The notes under the pieces: model-generated
What the model was told of the DNA's origin: nothing
Databases searched by the model: none
The model's input: the letters and a program-made list of their open reading frames with translations, nothing else
Program-made: the position numbers and the translations under genes
Origin: Vespula vulgaris
Lineage: Eukaryota; Arthropoda; Insecta; Hymenoptera; Vespidae
Direction: 5' to 3'
DNA length: 64,000 bases
Assembly (NCBI RefSeq): GCF_905475345.1
Contig: NC_066608.1
Location: forward strand, 3,509,501 to 3,573,500
Part shown: piece by piece, positions 23,500-34,859 of the stretch
Layout: each line of letters begins with the position of its first letter
How positions within the stretch are numbered: the first letter of the stretch is position 1

Positions 23500-26400
23500 A
23501 TACGTGTAAGTACAGATATGTATATACACGTACAGACTCTCCTTATTTTTTTTCCTCGTAACGATGCTAACATATCCTACGAGACAAAATAAGAGATGTT
23601 AAATGTTGTATAAACGCACGTTCAATAGTTCCTTAAATAATCATAACAAAAATACGAAATAACGAACGGATTGTTTTCTCTTCGATATATTACAAGAACT
23701 GATTGATGATATTTAAGTCTATGTTAAAATCATTTCAAAGTGTCACTTGTTCTTACAAATACAGGTCCGACATCCATCGAAAATTGATTTAATTACATAC
23801 CGCATTTCTTTTTGACTTCCTTTCATTTCGATGAACATAACATTAATTCTTTCCATTAATTTCTCAAGCGTATTAATTTTTGTCTGAAAAAAGATGCTTG
23901 TGAAATCGTGAATACGCAACATGTTAATAATTACTAATATTAATACGAACCACATTATTCTTTATAACGATTGTAAGTAGTAAATCCAGCTTATTTAAAC
24001 ATATTAAATAAACTTCGGCAATCTGTTCTTATCGAACGAAAATAAAAATACTTTTTAACAAAGTACTTTTGAACCTGTATGTATATGATATTTTTCTCTC
24101 ATATTTACTCGTAGAATATAATATACATCGATATATAGTGGGAAATAAATGTGGAGAAATTGTATATAAGATAATTTCTGAGATAGTCTCGCGAGTGAAA
24201 CGACTCGGTCTGTCTTTTTTTTATCGATATTTTTTGATATAGATATTTTTTTTGTAGATATAGTCCGATTTTTAAATATTTTAAGTGGTAGAATATCGAT
24301 TGATAATTATTAACAAAATTCATAAACAATATTCTTTGTTTGTTTTCAATTAAGAAATTACATAAATTATTTGTTATATATCCTTTAATATATTAAAAAA
24401 TTGTTTGCTTGTACTTTCTGAATCTTAATTTATTAACAATTAACCAAAAAATAATGATTTTTCCTGAACACAGTACATTAATATAATATTGAAAGATAAT
24501 GTTTATAATCGTTCCATGACATATTATAACATTATTTGATATTAAAGAAGCGTATAAATGGTTATAACATTTGAAAGAATAAAAATAAGTTTCCAACTTT
24601 CAGAATAGATTAGTTGATTTTTTTGTAAACAATTAACCCATCGTTAAATTATACGTTGCTACGTTTTTACGTAAATTCGATTGCTTACTGAGATATAATG
24701 GATTTTTATTCTATGTGTTAATCATTTTTAATTACGAAGGTCTATTATGTACTTTTTTAAATGAAGAATAAAAATAGAACAATGTGCGTCTCATCTGATT
24801 CTTTGCAAGCAATTAATAAAAAGATTTTCGTGATAGACAAGCCAGACATACTGAAAACAACATGACTGAATTTAATGTGTTATATATGGATTCGTAAATA
24901 CATATTGAATTTGATGCTATCCCTATTTATTTCCTTTAGCAAACTTTTTGATTTACTCAAAATTTAAGTTTTCGCTTCATCTTTTATATGGTCTTCCAAC
25001 ACTTTCTTTGTTTGGTTAGTGATATATCTTCTCACAACTCTAAGTTTTCACAACTCCTCCTCTTCTCTATTCTGCTGATGGGTATGTTTGTTTTTTTCCT
25101 GTCTCCGTTTGTATATCCATCCTTTAGTATCTTCTCTATGTTACTACTATATATTTTCACTTCTGTTTCCAATAGAGTTTTCTTCGATATTTTCTATCGT
25201 TTAAAACGAAGCCTCTTAGTTTTAATTATATCTGATTTGGATTCTAGATTTCTACTGCATATTTTTTTGACTTAATTTTTTTTTCAGGTATTTGTTCTGT
25301 CAAATTGTGTGTATCGTTAAACCCATCTTCTATCTTATTTGTCTTTTGGCCAATGGTTTCGTAACTTCCTTCTCCATTTTCCCACAGTTGGATAATTTTA
25401 TACTTAAATATTTGAAAGACCTTTTTTGTTAGTTGACTTTGCTGCTTAATTCTAATTCACTTAGTTAGTACTTTTATTGAACTTTTCTCTCATTTAATTG
25501 ATTTTTTTTTATTTGATTTCTTTGTTTTACAAATGTAATTATATTTAGTATTGATTATATGTAGTAAATTATGTAGAATGTTTAAATATGTATATAAATT
25601 AAAATATATAAAAATATATAAAATCTAAGTTAATAATAAAATAATAAAATCGAAATGTGTTCGAAAGGACGATGTTCTCTCTCTCTCTCTCTCTTTTTCT
25701 CTCTTTCTCTTTCCTCTTTTTCTGTTTCTGTAGGAGGACGATTGAATGAGACTGCCCACATGCTGACAATGAAGCCTGCGTACGTTTTAATCTAACTCCA
25801 TTCTTCCAATTTATCCGATGATTATAATAACGATTATGAAATTGTTTCTTTCGTCTAGAAAGATTAGATCTAAGTGCAAAATTCATTAATGGAACAACCA
25901 TTATTGACAGGTTACTCTTTTTGCATCATCATGTAACCAATATCATGACAAATGTCATGACACAGATCATGACTCGTGAATGTTAAATCAAACCAAGAAT
26001 TTTAAACAATTAAGAAGAATTAAACAAGAGTTTTATCAGATTTTGCTTAACCGCAAGAAAAAAAATCGAAAGGATTGTTATAAGTAATTTATTAAACGAG
26101 TCTTATGTGATAACGATGTCAATCGATATTCAACCATTTTCTAAGTATTAACCATTTCTATCAATCATTTATAAAATTCTTTATCATATCGAATTCTCAG
26201 TTAACATATGTATTTATTTCTTTTAGTTGATTGTTAATTTTAATTAACCAATGCAATAAATAATTTAGACTGATTTTATTGTTCTGTAGGCTTTCTATCT
26301 TTAAGCCTTATATCTATAATTGCAGTATTAGTAAAATTTATTAATATAGATACGATAAGCTATTATTATAAGTTTTTATTAAACGCTAAAAAAATATCAT

Positions 26401-28030
26401 ACTGACAAAATTAATATAATTAACTAATTAACTATAAGTATCTAAAATGTAATTAAAATAAAAAATATAACTAAAAGTTATATTGTCTGAAAAATATGAT
26501 TACACTAATTTATATAACGATGACAAATCTGTCATTTAATTAAATTCAGTGTATACTTTAAATTTCTAATTCAATAAAAATTTTATTTGTTTAGATCATT
26601 TTTTACTTATTTTTCATATCTTTAAAAATTTACGTCTCTTATTTTATCGTATTATAATATGAAAATTCAACGTAGTAGAAATTTTTATGATACGAATTTA
26701 TATATTTATTTTATAATTTAAATTTTTTATAATACGAAAATTCCTACTATGTTACATCAAAAACGTATTATAACGGAACAAAATATTATTATTTTATGAA
26801 TACTACAAAGTAACACATAAATACAAAATTTGATATTTTGCTAAAAAGAATAAAAAAAAAGTCTTATATGCAATTTGAAGATTTTTAATAATTTGAAAAG
26901 TTCGTGACATTGTACACGAGTAAACGAATATAAAGAAAATTGTAACATTAAAAATTTTTGAAAAGAATTTATATTGATTTCACATCATTAATTTTAATCT
27001 TCAGTGTCGTACAAAAATGGCCTAATTTTATACATTTTATAAAAAACGTGTTCAAAAGCGTTTTATAAGAGGGCTCCCACAATTTTTTAGAAAATGTTTA
27101 AACATACATAACGAAAACCGTCTTTGCAAAATGCGTGTTAGATGAGAGTTATCTGTGGATATATGTTTTTCAAATTTTACTTGTAAGAAAAAAAATATAT
27201 ATATGTATATCACGATATGTAGCATATATAAGAAACATTTCATTGCACTGGACTATATGTTAGACAATGGACTATATACGTTGTTATTAATTCTAATCAC
27301 AGAGTAAGTAGGATAATATATACTATAGTAGAAGATATATATGCAAATGTGCAATGTATATATAGGAATATATTATATATTCCTATATACTGATATAGTA
27401 TAAATTATTTTAAAATTATAATATCATTCCTATAACATTATTTTCTCTGAAACATTAAAGTACTAATTGGATGTTGCTTATTTGTGAGAGAAGACGTTTT
27501 TTCAATGATCCAAGACTCATAACGGGATATTTATAGCATGTAGCATTTAGCGGTAGAAGGGAGGAGGTTACGAAGTCGCTTGCGGAACAGCAAAATGGTG
27601 CGAAAGGAGAAAGGACCGAAGGGAAAGGAGCCGCGTGAATCTTGTTCAATGAAGCTTAGCGATGAGTGAATTTATGACGGAACACTTTAACCGTTCGTGA
27701 AAAGAGAAACGTACATTGCGAGCCGATTCCTTCTCGATAGGAGTTAGAACAAATTTTTCCTAAATTGGTTACTTCAACTTTATTGCTACTTAGTTTAATT
27801 TTATTCGTTTCTCCTCGATTATTCGATCGGTGTAATAAATTAAATCGATCGATTAATATTCTTGATATGATTTACATTAAACCCTCCGACGTTGTGTTTA
27901 GATTCATTTCTTATGTACCGGAACGACGAGCATGAAGAATTTTAAAATCGATGACAAGATGTGCATTCGCTTTAATGTGGTAATCCAGTTAACCAGGAGC
28001 CCGAAAGTCACGCGATGCGGTCCGTAAACC
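23500..28030. other. AT-rich DNA, nothing supported
   Basis: 4.5 kb with only short frames. The hydrophobic 95-codon frame at 24988-25275 looks like low-complexity T-rich sequence, or possibly the antisense of decayed coding DNA. Confidence 0.55.
25676..25720. repeat. (CT)n microsatellite
   Basis: CT run in otherwise AT-rich DNA. Confidence 0.95.
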
Positions 28031-28052
28031 TACGGCCATCTTCAAAATTGCC

Positions 28053-28448
28053 ATGCAGATTTATTCTTTCCATGGTAAAACCCCATCATTAATACGTATT
28101 CTAACCGACCTGCTTGCGTCAAAAGATGTTTCGACGAAGCTACCAGATATTCTACCTTACCTAATACGATCCGAACCTGTGTGTCGACGTAGTACGCTTA
28201 AAAGGTCCGTAGGCGTTCCGACAGATTGCCAACGAAACGAGTCCGTTTTAAAGAGAAGAATCGTGATCGAGATTCGAACGATCCTGCTGCGAGGAAATAA
28301 TAAATTAATGGGCTACGCGTGCACGACGATTAAGGGCAAGCATGCAACAATTATGTATGAGTCACCTGAATCGAAGCAAACGTTTCTTTTATTAAGAGAA
28401 CATACAATGAATAATAAAAATCTTGGCACATTATTTCAAATCGAATAA
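28053..28448 (+). CDS. Single-exon ORF of 131 aa, unknown
   Basis: An ATG-to-TAA frame without simple repeats, in a compositional island of an otherwise AT-rich stretch. It starts 'MQIYSFHGKTPSLIRILTDL', contains 'SKDVSTKLPDILPYLIRSEP' and a basic middle part 'KRRIVIEIRTILLRGNN', and ends 'KNLGTLFQIE'. No signal peptide, membrane segment or known motif was seen. It could be an orphan gene, a decayed gene or a chance ORF in conserved noncoding DNA. Confidence 0.3.
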   Translation: MQIYSFHGKTPSLIRILTDLLASKDVSTKLPDILPYLIRSEPVCRRSTLKRSVGVPTDCQRNESVLKRRIVIEIRTILLRGNNKLMGYACTTIKGKHATIMYESPESKQTFLLLREHTMNNKNLGTLFQIE

Positions 28449-28459
28449 CTTCTTAAGAA

Positions 28460-29600
28460 TTGAACAAAAACTTTGGACTTTTCAATCGACATGAAAAAAT
28501 TAATTGTCATATGTAAAAATTAATTATGTTTTATATGAACGATATCAATAATTACAAAAATACCATATTTTTTTATAGCATAGGTTAAAACACGAAACAA
28601 GCTTTTCATAATTGTTTTATCAAATGTTTTTATAAAGAACGAATATATCAATTTTTGACCACTTTTAAAATGAAAATAATGTTTAAAAATATATAAAATC
28701 GTCACGATATCGTACAATTGGAAATATTAAAAAGAATTGAGATAAATTGTAACGGTAAATAATCGAACGATTCAACGCTTTAATCTCGTCTAATAAATCT
28801 CGCCAAAATGTTATTATTCGTTACTCGATATATAATAACGTATCCTTTATCGACATTTTAATGCTTTTGTTGTTGCCTCGTTGAAATTTAATCCGAGGCG
28901 ATTGGTATAAACTGAACGAAATAAATCCGTGGATCGTGCACGCGGACTAAATGGAATTGCGTTTAACCCTTCTAATACGCATCCTGTGCGACATATTAAC
29001 TTATGACCTACGATGCTGAGTATTCCATTGGCATAATAGTCGCTGCATCCTGTACTACGTAATAACATACGAGCGATACGCATGGATATATTTATCCGCG
29101 TCGGCTCGAAAATCATGAGTCGGATAAATCGCGACTTATTCTCTCTATAAATAATTCGGACATCTTATTATCGAGTCAGCATCGATAACATGCTAAATGC
29201 CTCACTACAAACTCAGTTACGTTCTATCGACGATACGATACTTCCCGATACGATAAATTATAAACTCGCGTGGAACCCAATCGGCCGCATGTTTTCCGCT
29301 TACCGCACGTCGAAAACGAACGAGGAAAACGATACGTGCTAACCAACATCAGCATCGCGCGTATCCGATCGACATCGATCGGCAACTGTATCGAGCATGA
29401 GCGAACAATATCGGTAATTATCGCACACAATTGGTGATTTATTAACGATACTTTGCCGTCCTGTTTGACGTTTATGATCGACACGAATGGTTTATACTCA
29501 TTGCCATACTCGTCTCACGCGATATTAAGTTGTCGCGCTGTAATGATGCAAAACGTCTAGTTTATCGGACGAAAGATCGCTCGTGTGCTTTTTCATTATA
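28460..29600. other. Moderate-GC stretch with two minus-strand ORFs, unassigned
   Basis: Downstream of the 131-aa ORF the sequence stays non-repetitive, especially 28.85-29.55 kb, and carries minus frames of 89 (28847-29116) and 86 codons (29224-29484). Neither has a recognised motif or splice context. Conserved noncoding DNA or remnants of a gene are both possible. Confidence 0.2.
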
Positions 29601-29961
29601 AGATTAGAATATACGACCGAAGGAAAAGTTTACTTTCAATTTTCATATAATTTCTGTCGCATTCCCCAATGGTTTCTATTTATTGGGTCAGTAATATAAA
29701 GAAATGGTCGATATTTATAATAAAATATCGATATATAATGTAAGTGATATCAGTATTACATAAATTAATACAAAAACTGCGGTTGCTTTGATTAAAATAT
29801 TTGTGAATATAATAATTTGTCATCGGTAATTTAAATAGATGATCAATAATTATAAAAACCTAGATGCAATCCAACTGCAACCCTGACACTTAATTATTTA
29901 TATCGATCGCTTATGTAGCGTATTAATATTTTATGATCAGAGTATTTATATGTACTGATTA

Positions 29962-29967
29962 TTTATT
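29962..29967 (-). terminator. Candidate polyadenylation signal of CCDC96
   Basis: AATAAA on the minus strand about 106 bp past the CCDC96 stop codon. It is the first canonical hexamer found downstream. Such hexamers are common in AT-rich DNA, so the assignment is positional. Confidence 0.4.
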
Positions 29968-30072
29968 ATATCATTTACAAAATAATTACCAATGATTAAT
30001 AAAAATATTGACCGAATAGATAGAAGTATTCCAAAATACATAATATAAAATCGATATACTAACTTGAATATT

Positions 30073-30259
30073 TTACATCGAAAAAGATTCCGAAGAATCA
30101 GTATTTGATTGTTTTTTACTGGGCGATAATTTTAACATCATTCTTTTCTTTTTTTCTGCTGCATGCGAATACTCATGGATTTTTTGTTTCATTTTGTCGA
30201 TATCGATAATCAAAGCATCTCGCAACTTCATTGATTTATCCATATCACGCAATATAGGC
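30073..30259 (-). CDS. CCDC96: CCDC96 exon 6: C-terminus and stop
   Basis: 187 nt. A split Gln codon joins it to exon 5, giving 'GLQPILRDMDKSMKLRD', the conserved end of the domain, followed by a Lys/Ser-rich tail and TAA. The intron before it is only 71 bp and ends in tttatgtttag. The frame would also stay open through the intron upstream, but that read-through would insert a hydrophobic stretch foreign to the family. Confidence 0.83.
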
Positions 30260-33200
30260 CTAAACATAAATAAAATAATAAATAAGATCAAAGTAATTAA
30301 TTTGAACATACCAGAATATTTTAAACTCACTGTAGTCCTAGCATACCAGCTTCTAATCTTTTATGAGTATACTCTTCTCTTAAATCTCGTAATAATAAAA
30401 GAAAATAATTTAATCGTTCTCTAACCTTCGTTGTTTCTTCTTGAGATTTCGATAACTTTTTTCGCTCTTGTTCTATGTCTTCTATAATGCATATTTCTTT
30501 CTCCTTTAAATTAGCTGATATATTTATCATTCCCTCTAGTCTGCATATCAATCAATTATGATACTTTTATACAGGATGTTTCACTTAACTCGAACACTTG
30601 AAATATCAACGCTGCTTTTGATGATGCTAAACAATGTTAAAAAAATAAATTATTTTATTCGAAGCGAACAATATATTATTTAATGATACATCTTTTTAAG
30701 GCTGCTATTTATTGGATCAATATTTTAAATATTTTTAATCAATATTTTTAATAAATGATCAATATATATAATAAAATATTAGTATGTAATATAAGCGGTC
30801 GATATTACATCGATCAACACTGCGTCAGCAACCCTTTATATTTATACTGATCTAGATATTGACAATTATAAAATATTTTATAGTGATTAATAAATCAAAT
30901 CATAGAATTAATGATTAAATAATAGAATGAATAATCAAATAAATAGAAGTGTTTTTTAAAATCATTTTTCTTCGAAATATCAAAATCGCCGATGTTTCTT
31001 TGAATAGATCAATATATTTTTATTACTTTATGATTGCAGCTTATAAATCGATGAATCCATTCGTATAAAATTCATTGAAAAATTCGCCGATATGAATTTA
31101 TTAACTTTCAAATAACTTTGAAGAAGACTGAGGAGAAGAGTTTAAATTGAGGAGAAAAAATCGAAGAATTCGACGAAAAAAATTAATTAAAAATTTGAGT
31201 GATACGTTGCATCTCAAAATCAACAAATTCATACCATTGAATTTTTCTTTTTCAACACTATGATAATAAAAATATATCTATCTATTTTAAAGAAAAACAT
31301 TCATCACGTCGAAATATTCAAAAGTAATATTAACAAAAATTTTGTATAACTCAAAATATTGTTATCCCCTTTGGATTAAACAATTTCTAACTTGACATTT
31401 TTTAATATCGTTGAAATAGCAATGTTGATATCGTATTACAAATGTTCGAGTTAGGTTTAAAAATCTTGCATCGTTTACAAATCCGATAACGTACGTTGTC
31501 CAATATTTTTCGAGATCTCGTTCACGCTCGTCAACTTTGTCTATAAGATTAACATTTCCCATACGAAGAGCTTCATAATCCATAGTTGTCATACCCTTTC
31601 CTAAAACTTCGAGACTTTTGAGCAACGTATTAATACGTTCGAAACGATGTTGAAGAAGAATATTTTTGAAACGATAGTGCATCAATCCTCTGTGACGTAT
31701 CATCTAACGATATCAATAATATATTTTTTTATTCGTTTACTTCGATCACTTTATTCGAAAATTATTGTAAAAATTCTAAAGATGTTTTCATTTACTTTTA
31801 ACAATAAATCTCAAGTAAAGGAAAATTGACAATCATAGGGAAGTATTCTAATTTATGTAGATATTTTGAGATCATATTATTTATTCCATTTTTCTCGATT
31901 TTCTAAAACATTAATTCAAGTTAATATAAATTTTCTATAGATGAATGTAAGAAACAGTTTCAGTATTTTTTGACGTTCAGAGAGTTTCGTGCAATACCGA
32001 TCAATTTACAGTACCGATCAGAACTAGTTTTCCCTACTTCCATCAGATATTAAAACTTTTTTTAAATTAACAAATAAATATTTATTATAATATATTCCTA
32101 TGTAACGTATTTTGAGATTATATTATTTACATTTTTCTCGAAGCTCTGAGGCATTAAACATATACATTGATATATTCAGCGAGTTCAAAATTATGTTTTA
32201 AAATTGATCTTTTGTTTCTCAGGTAAGTAAATTTCTAATTTATTAAATATAATAAAAAGTCCTAGTTTTGCAATATTTTTTGCACATAATTTAACATGAT
32301 CTAAAATGTTTCCATGTATTGTATTTATCGTATAACATCGATCATCCAACTATTGTTTAATACCGATCAACAAAGCTCACTTTTTGTTTGATCTGTAAAT
32401 TCAATTTGTTAGCAACTGAAATTAAATTATAAGATATCCGTTTAGTATTTCTTATAGCATAGAAAAAAGGTCCGGAATTTGGAACAGAAAAAAAATGAAC
32501 AGAGAACATGAATGTGATCTTACAACTATTTCTTTAAAAAAAATGATGTAAAAATAGACTTGGGACTTTTCATGTTTTAAAACCACATTGGAAAATTGAT
32601 TTTGAACAGTTTGTGGTAAATGCAGATAAAAAAAAACTGAAAGATAATTACAAAAGCCTTAAAAAGATAAGAAAAAAAGGAAGTTAGACGAAAGTATATT
32701 ATAAATAAGAAAAGATATAATAATCCAATAAGCGGTCGATAAAAGTTAGACTTTAAAGAAAAAGACTATGTTATTTGACAAAAATTAAATGCAATTTGTC
32801 GTATGTAAAGATTAATGACATGTATAATGCACAGTTAAGGAAAATATTAAATAGTTAACTTGCAATGTTTGTAAAAATAAAATTTAAATAAAAATCTTCT
32901 ATCATAATAATTAATCAATCCTATTATTAACATTGTTAATCATTTAGACCTAAAAATCTACTAATTTAATAATTAGTGGGTATTGGACGTTTTTATTTCT
33001 TACAAAACACACTTTTTTATTTTTGTTAATTATAAATTTTTGTTATTAAATTATACAAATAAAAATTGACCTACTTTATTAAATATCATTTATTCTACGA
33101 AAAGGGTTTTAAAATTTTGGTTTTACCTACTCTAATTTTATAATCAAAGAGCTATAATCAAAAAGAAAGCTTAAAACGATCGATACTACACGATTCTCCC

Positions 33201-34859
33201 TTATAGTTTCGCTTGCATATTTCAAACGTTTAATTAAAGTTTCTTTAAAACATAGTTGAGATTAATTTATTACAGAAAGATAAACGTGATCCTTTCTCTA
33301 AGCATTTAAAAATATTTCCTCATAATGAACAATTTTTCTCTACTTACATGACTTTGAAACTTCAAAGGTTATATCACATAATAAAATGATTAAAGGAAAC
33401 ATCAAAATTCGTCGAATACAAATCGTCAAATTTTCGATAAGACGAAAGTTAAAATCGATCGATATCGTCATAAAAAAAAAGAAAGAAAGAAAGAAAAAAG
33501 CAAGGCGATAAACGGACCTGACGATTTGCAATCATGTCCATGGTCTTCTCCGAAATCTTTGCACCGGTCTTTACGTAAACGAGACCGACGCTGATATCTT
33601 TCTGACGTGCGAGAAATTCTTTGAAGATGTTTGTATCCTCCTCTTTCAAGTCTCGAACCTTGTCCTTGTAACTGTTTATATCGACCAACAATTGCGTTTC
33701 CTTTGTCAGTGCGTCGTCGATATGCAATTTGTAAGCTCTTAAGGCTGCTCCATAAATTCTGTCGACCTCTTCGCTCGATTTATTTTCGATCTCACTGACC
33801 AATATCTTTCGTTGGACCTATGTAAACGCGAAGATACGTATGTTGGAACGCATCGAAGAAATATGTTCGTTAATAGAACGAATCGTAAAATCGATCCGCT
33901 AGATGATTTCCCCGATTTCAAGGAGACATCATTTATCATTGAAAATATTCGAAGTAAACTTCCCCATTAAAATATCTCAGACTCGACCTTCTTGAAGTGT
34001 TGATGGACGCGAAGCTCCAAGAGCTTGTTCCTCCTTCTGATAGGGCGCATTTCATATATCAATCCCTTCATCATATCGATCATGGCCTCGCGATCACCTA
34101 AGACCTATCGAAGAAAAAAGGAAAGTAAAGAGACGATGTGATGGCTTCTCAAAGTTTATCCTTTTATTTGCTTCGTTGTGGCTCGTAACAAATAATGATC
34201 AATAGTAACGCGTACAAAAGGCGGAAGCGCATAGGAGTTGAAGGGAAGATGGGGTGGGATTGGTGTTGAGGAAAGGTTCGAAGGCCGAAGGAACGCGTAG
34301 GTGGAAGAAGAAGGGAAGGGTCTTAGGGTATTACGAAGGTCGTGAGGAATAGCAATTCCATGGGCAAAACGAAGGAGAATGACAGGTTTATGCGAACCTC
34401 TGCAGGTATCTCGGCTAGCACGTAATCGGGCTCTACCGGCTCTCGGACTTCCTCCTCGAACTTTTCCACCGGCGGAGAAACTATCGGCGTAGTTATACTC
34501 TCTTCTTTCTTCTCTTCCTCTTCTTCCTCTTCGAAGTCCCAGGTCCAATCGATGTCCTTTCGTTTTTCGTACTTCTTATCCTTTTCTTCTTCTATCGAGC
34601 TCGGTTCCTCCTCCTCTACGTCCTCTTCCTCTCCATACTCTTCATCCTCCTCCTCCTCCTCCTCCTTCACCTCCACTTCTTCCTTCTTCTCTTCTTCTTC
34701 TTTTTTCTCTTCGAAGACAGTTTTCTCGTACACCTTGCCCTCTTCGTTCGAGAGACCGGGAACAGCATTCGAAGAGACTTCGGGACTCTCCTTCGTATCA
34801 ATCAAGTTCGCGACATCGCCAACTTCTTTCTCAATTTCCATCGTCATTACTTCTGTCAT
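30073..34859 (-). CDS. CCDC96: CCDC96/CFAP184-like axonemal coiled-coil protein, six exons
   Basis: Joining 34859-34398, 34104-33988, 33817-33518, 31703-31495, 30540-30331 and 30259-30073 gives 1485 nt, 494 residues plus TAA. Residues 1-154 are extremely acidic with long Glu runs. Residues 155-193 carry a basic 'RRRNKLLELRVHQHF' block resembling the LxxxLAEYF region of the family. From about 194 to the end it is coiled coil with the DUF4201 signature: 'TGAKISEK', then 'YRFKNILLQ' near 303-311, 'GKGMTTMDYEALRMGN' near 328-343, 'KVDERERDLEK', and near the C-terminus 'AGMLGLQPILRDMDK'. In other eukaryotes CCDC96 pairs with CCDC113 at the base of radial spoke 3 near the nexin-dynein regulatory complex and helps ciliary beating. 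In an insect, expression in sperm flagella and chordotonal neurons is inferred. Length is in the range of animal relatives. The chosen start is the first ATG of the acidic exon. An AATAAA lies about 110 bp past the stop. Confidence 0.86.
30331..30540 (-). CDS. CCDC96: CCDC96 exon 5
   Basis: 210 nt (1 + 69 codons + 2). Coiled coil from 'LEGMINISANLKEKE' to 'KRLEAGMLGLQ'. Joined to exon 4 through a split Thr codon, it reproduces the family spacing between the EER motif and the LLG motif. Acceptor gatatgcag|A, donor CTACA|gtgagt, which is strong. Confidence 0.84.
30570..30600 (+). mobile_element. Possible transposon terminus in CCDC96 intron 4
   Basis: TACAGGATGTTTCACTTAAC resembles the TACAGGGTGTTTC ends often seen on insect transposon remnants. 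It lies 30 bp from the exon 5 acceptor. The other end was not found. Confidence 0.3.
31495..31703 (-). CDS. CCDC96: CCDC96 exon 4: core of DUF4201
   Basis: 209 nt, entering in phase 0 and leaving two bases over. It carries the family core 'MTTMDYEALRMGNVNLIDK' and 'VDERERDLEK', equivalent to the LHLIDFEQLKIEN...EER segment. Acceptor gatatcgttag|ATG; donor ACAAC|gtacgt. The in-frame ATG at the exon start is an internal Met. The 1814-bp intron before it contains diverged tandem repeats. Confidence 0.85.
31861..32200 (+). repeat. Diverged tandem duplication in CCDC96 intron 3
   Basis: TATTTTGAGATCATATTATT at 31861 recurs as TATTTTGAGATTATATTATT at 32109, each followed by a TTTTTCTCGA block and a (A/G)CATTAA block. 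Period about 247 bp. TACCGATCA occurs three times in the same intron (about 31995, 32012, 32361). Confidence 0.6.
33518..33817 (-). CDS. CCDC96: CCDC96 exon 3
   Basis: Exactly 300 nt, phase 0 on both sides. It encodes 'VQRKILVSEIENKSSEEV' through 'TGAKISEKTMDMIANRQ'. The TGxxISEK motif corresponds to the TGKPIPKK-like motif of CCDC96 relatives, and the spacing from it to the next exon's 'YRFKNI' matches the family without gaps. Acceptor tacatag|GTC, donor CAG|gtccgt. Confidence 0.83.
33988..34104 (-). CDS. CCDC96: CCDC96 exon 2
   Basis: 117 nt, phase 0 on both sides, encoding 39 residues ('VLGDREAMIDMMKG' ... 'LLELRVHQHFKK'). The acceptor is preceded by a long pyrimidine tract (ctttccttttttcttcgatag) and the donor is AAG|gtcgag. 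It is flanked by introns of 293 and 170 bp. The conserved hydrophobic/aromatic block near its end matches the LAEYF-like part of the family. Confidence 0.78.
34398..34859 (-). CDS. CCDC96: CCDC96 exon 1: acidic N-terminus
   Basis: The exon has 154 codons starting at an ATG in a purine-rich context (GACGAA before it); two more in-frame ATGs follow within seven codons. It encodes long runs of Glu with Lys, and a 'DIDWTWDF' island near residues 108-115. The acidic head is a hallmark of CCDC96 proteins. The donor after 'AEIPAE' is GAG|gttcgc, weaker than the consensus but the only GT that keeps the frame to exon 2. The long antisense Ser-rich frame over this exon is a shadow of the Glu codons. 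Confidence 0.8.

Larger units (their letters stand above)
29670..30970 (+). repeat. Diverged duplication flanking the last CCDC96 exons
   Basis: 29670-30020 and 30705-30970 share, in order, CTATTTATTGGRTCARTAT, a RTCRATAT...ATAATAAAATAT block, a RTATRTAATRTAAGY block, GTATTACATNNATNAA and a TGCGGTTGC/TGCGTCAGCAACC block. Offset is about 1035 bp. One copy is 3' of the gene, the other lies in intron 4. Confidence 0.6.

Noticed and set aside
24988..25275. Hydrophobic 95-codon frame
   Set aside because: T-rich low-complexity translation; no start context or family resemblance.
34156..34548. 130-codon minus frame overlapping exon 1 and intron 1
   Set aside because: Out of frame with the acidic exon; mostly intron and shadow sequence.
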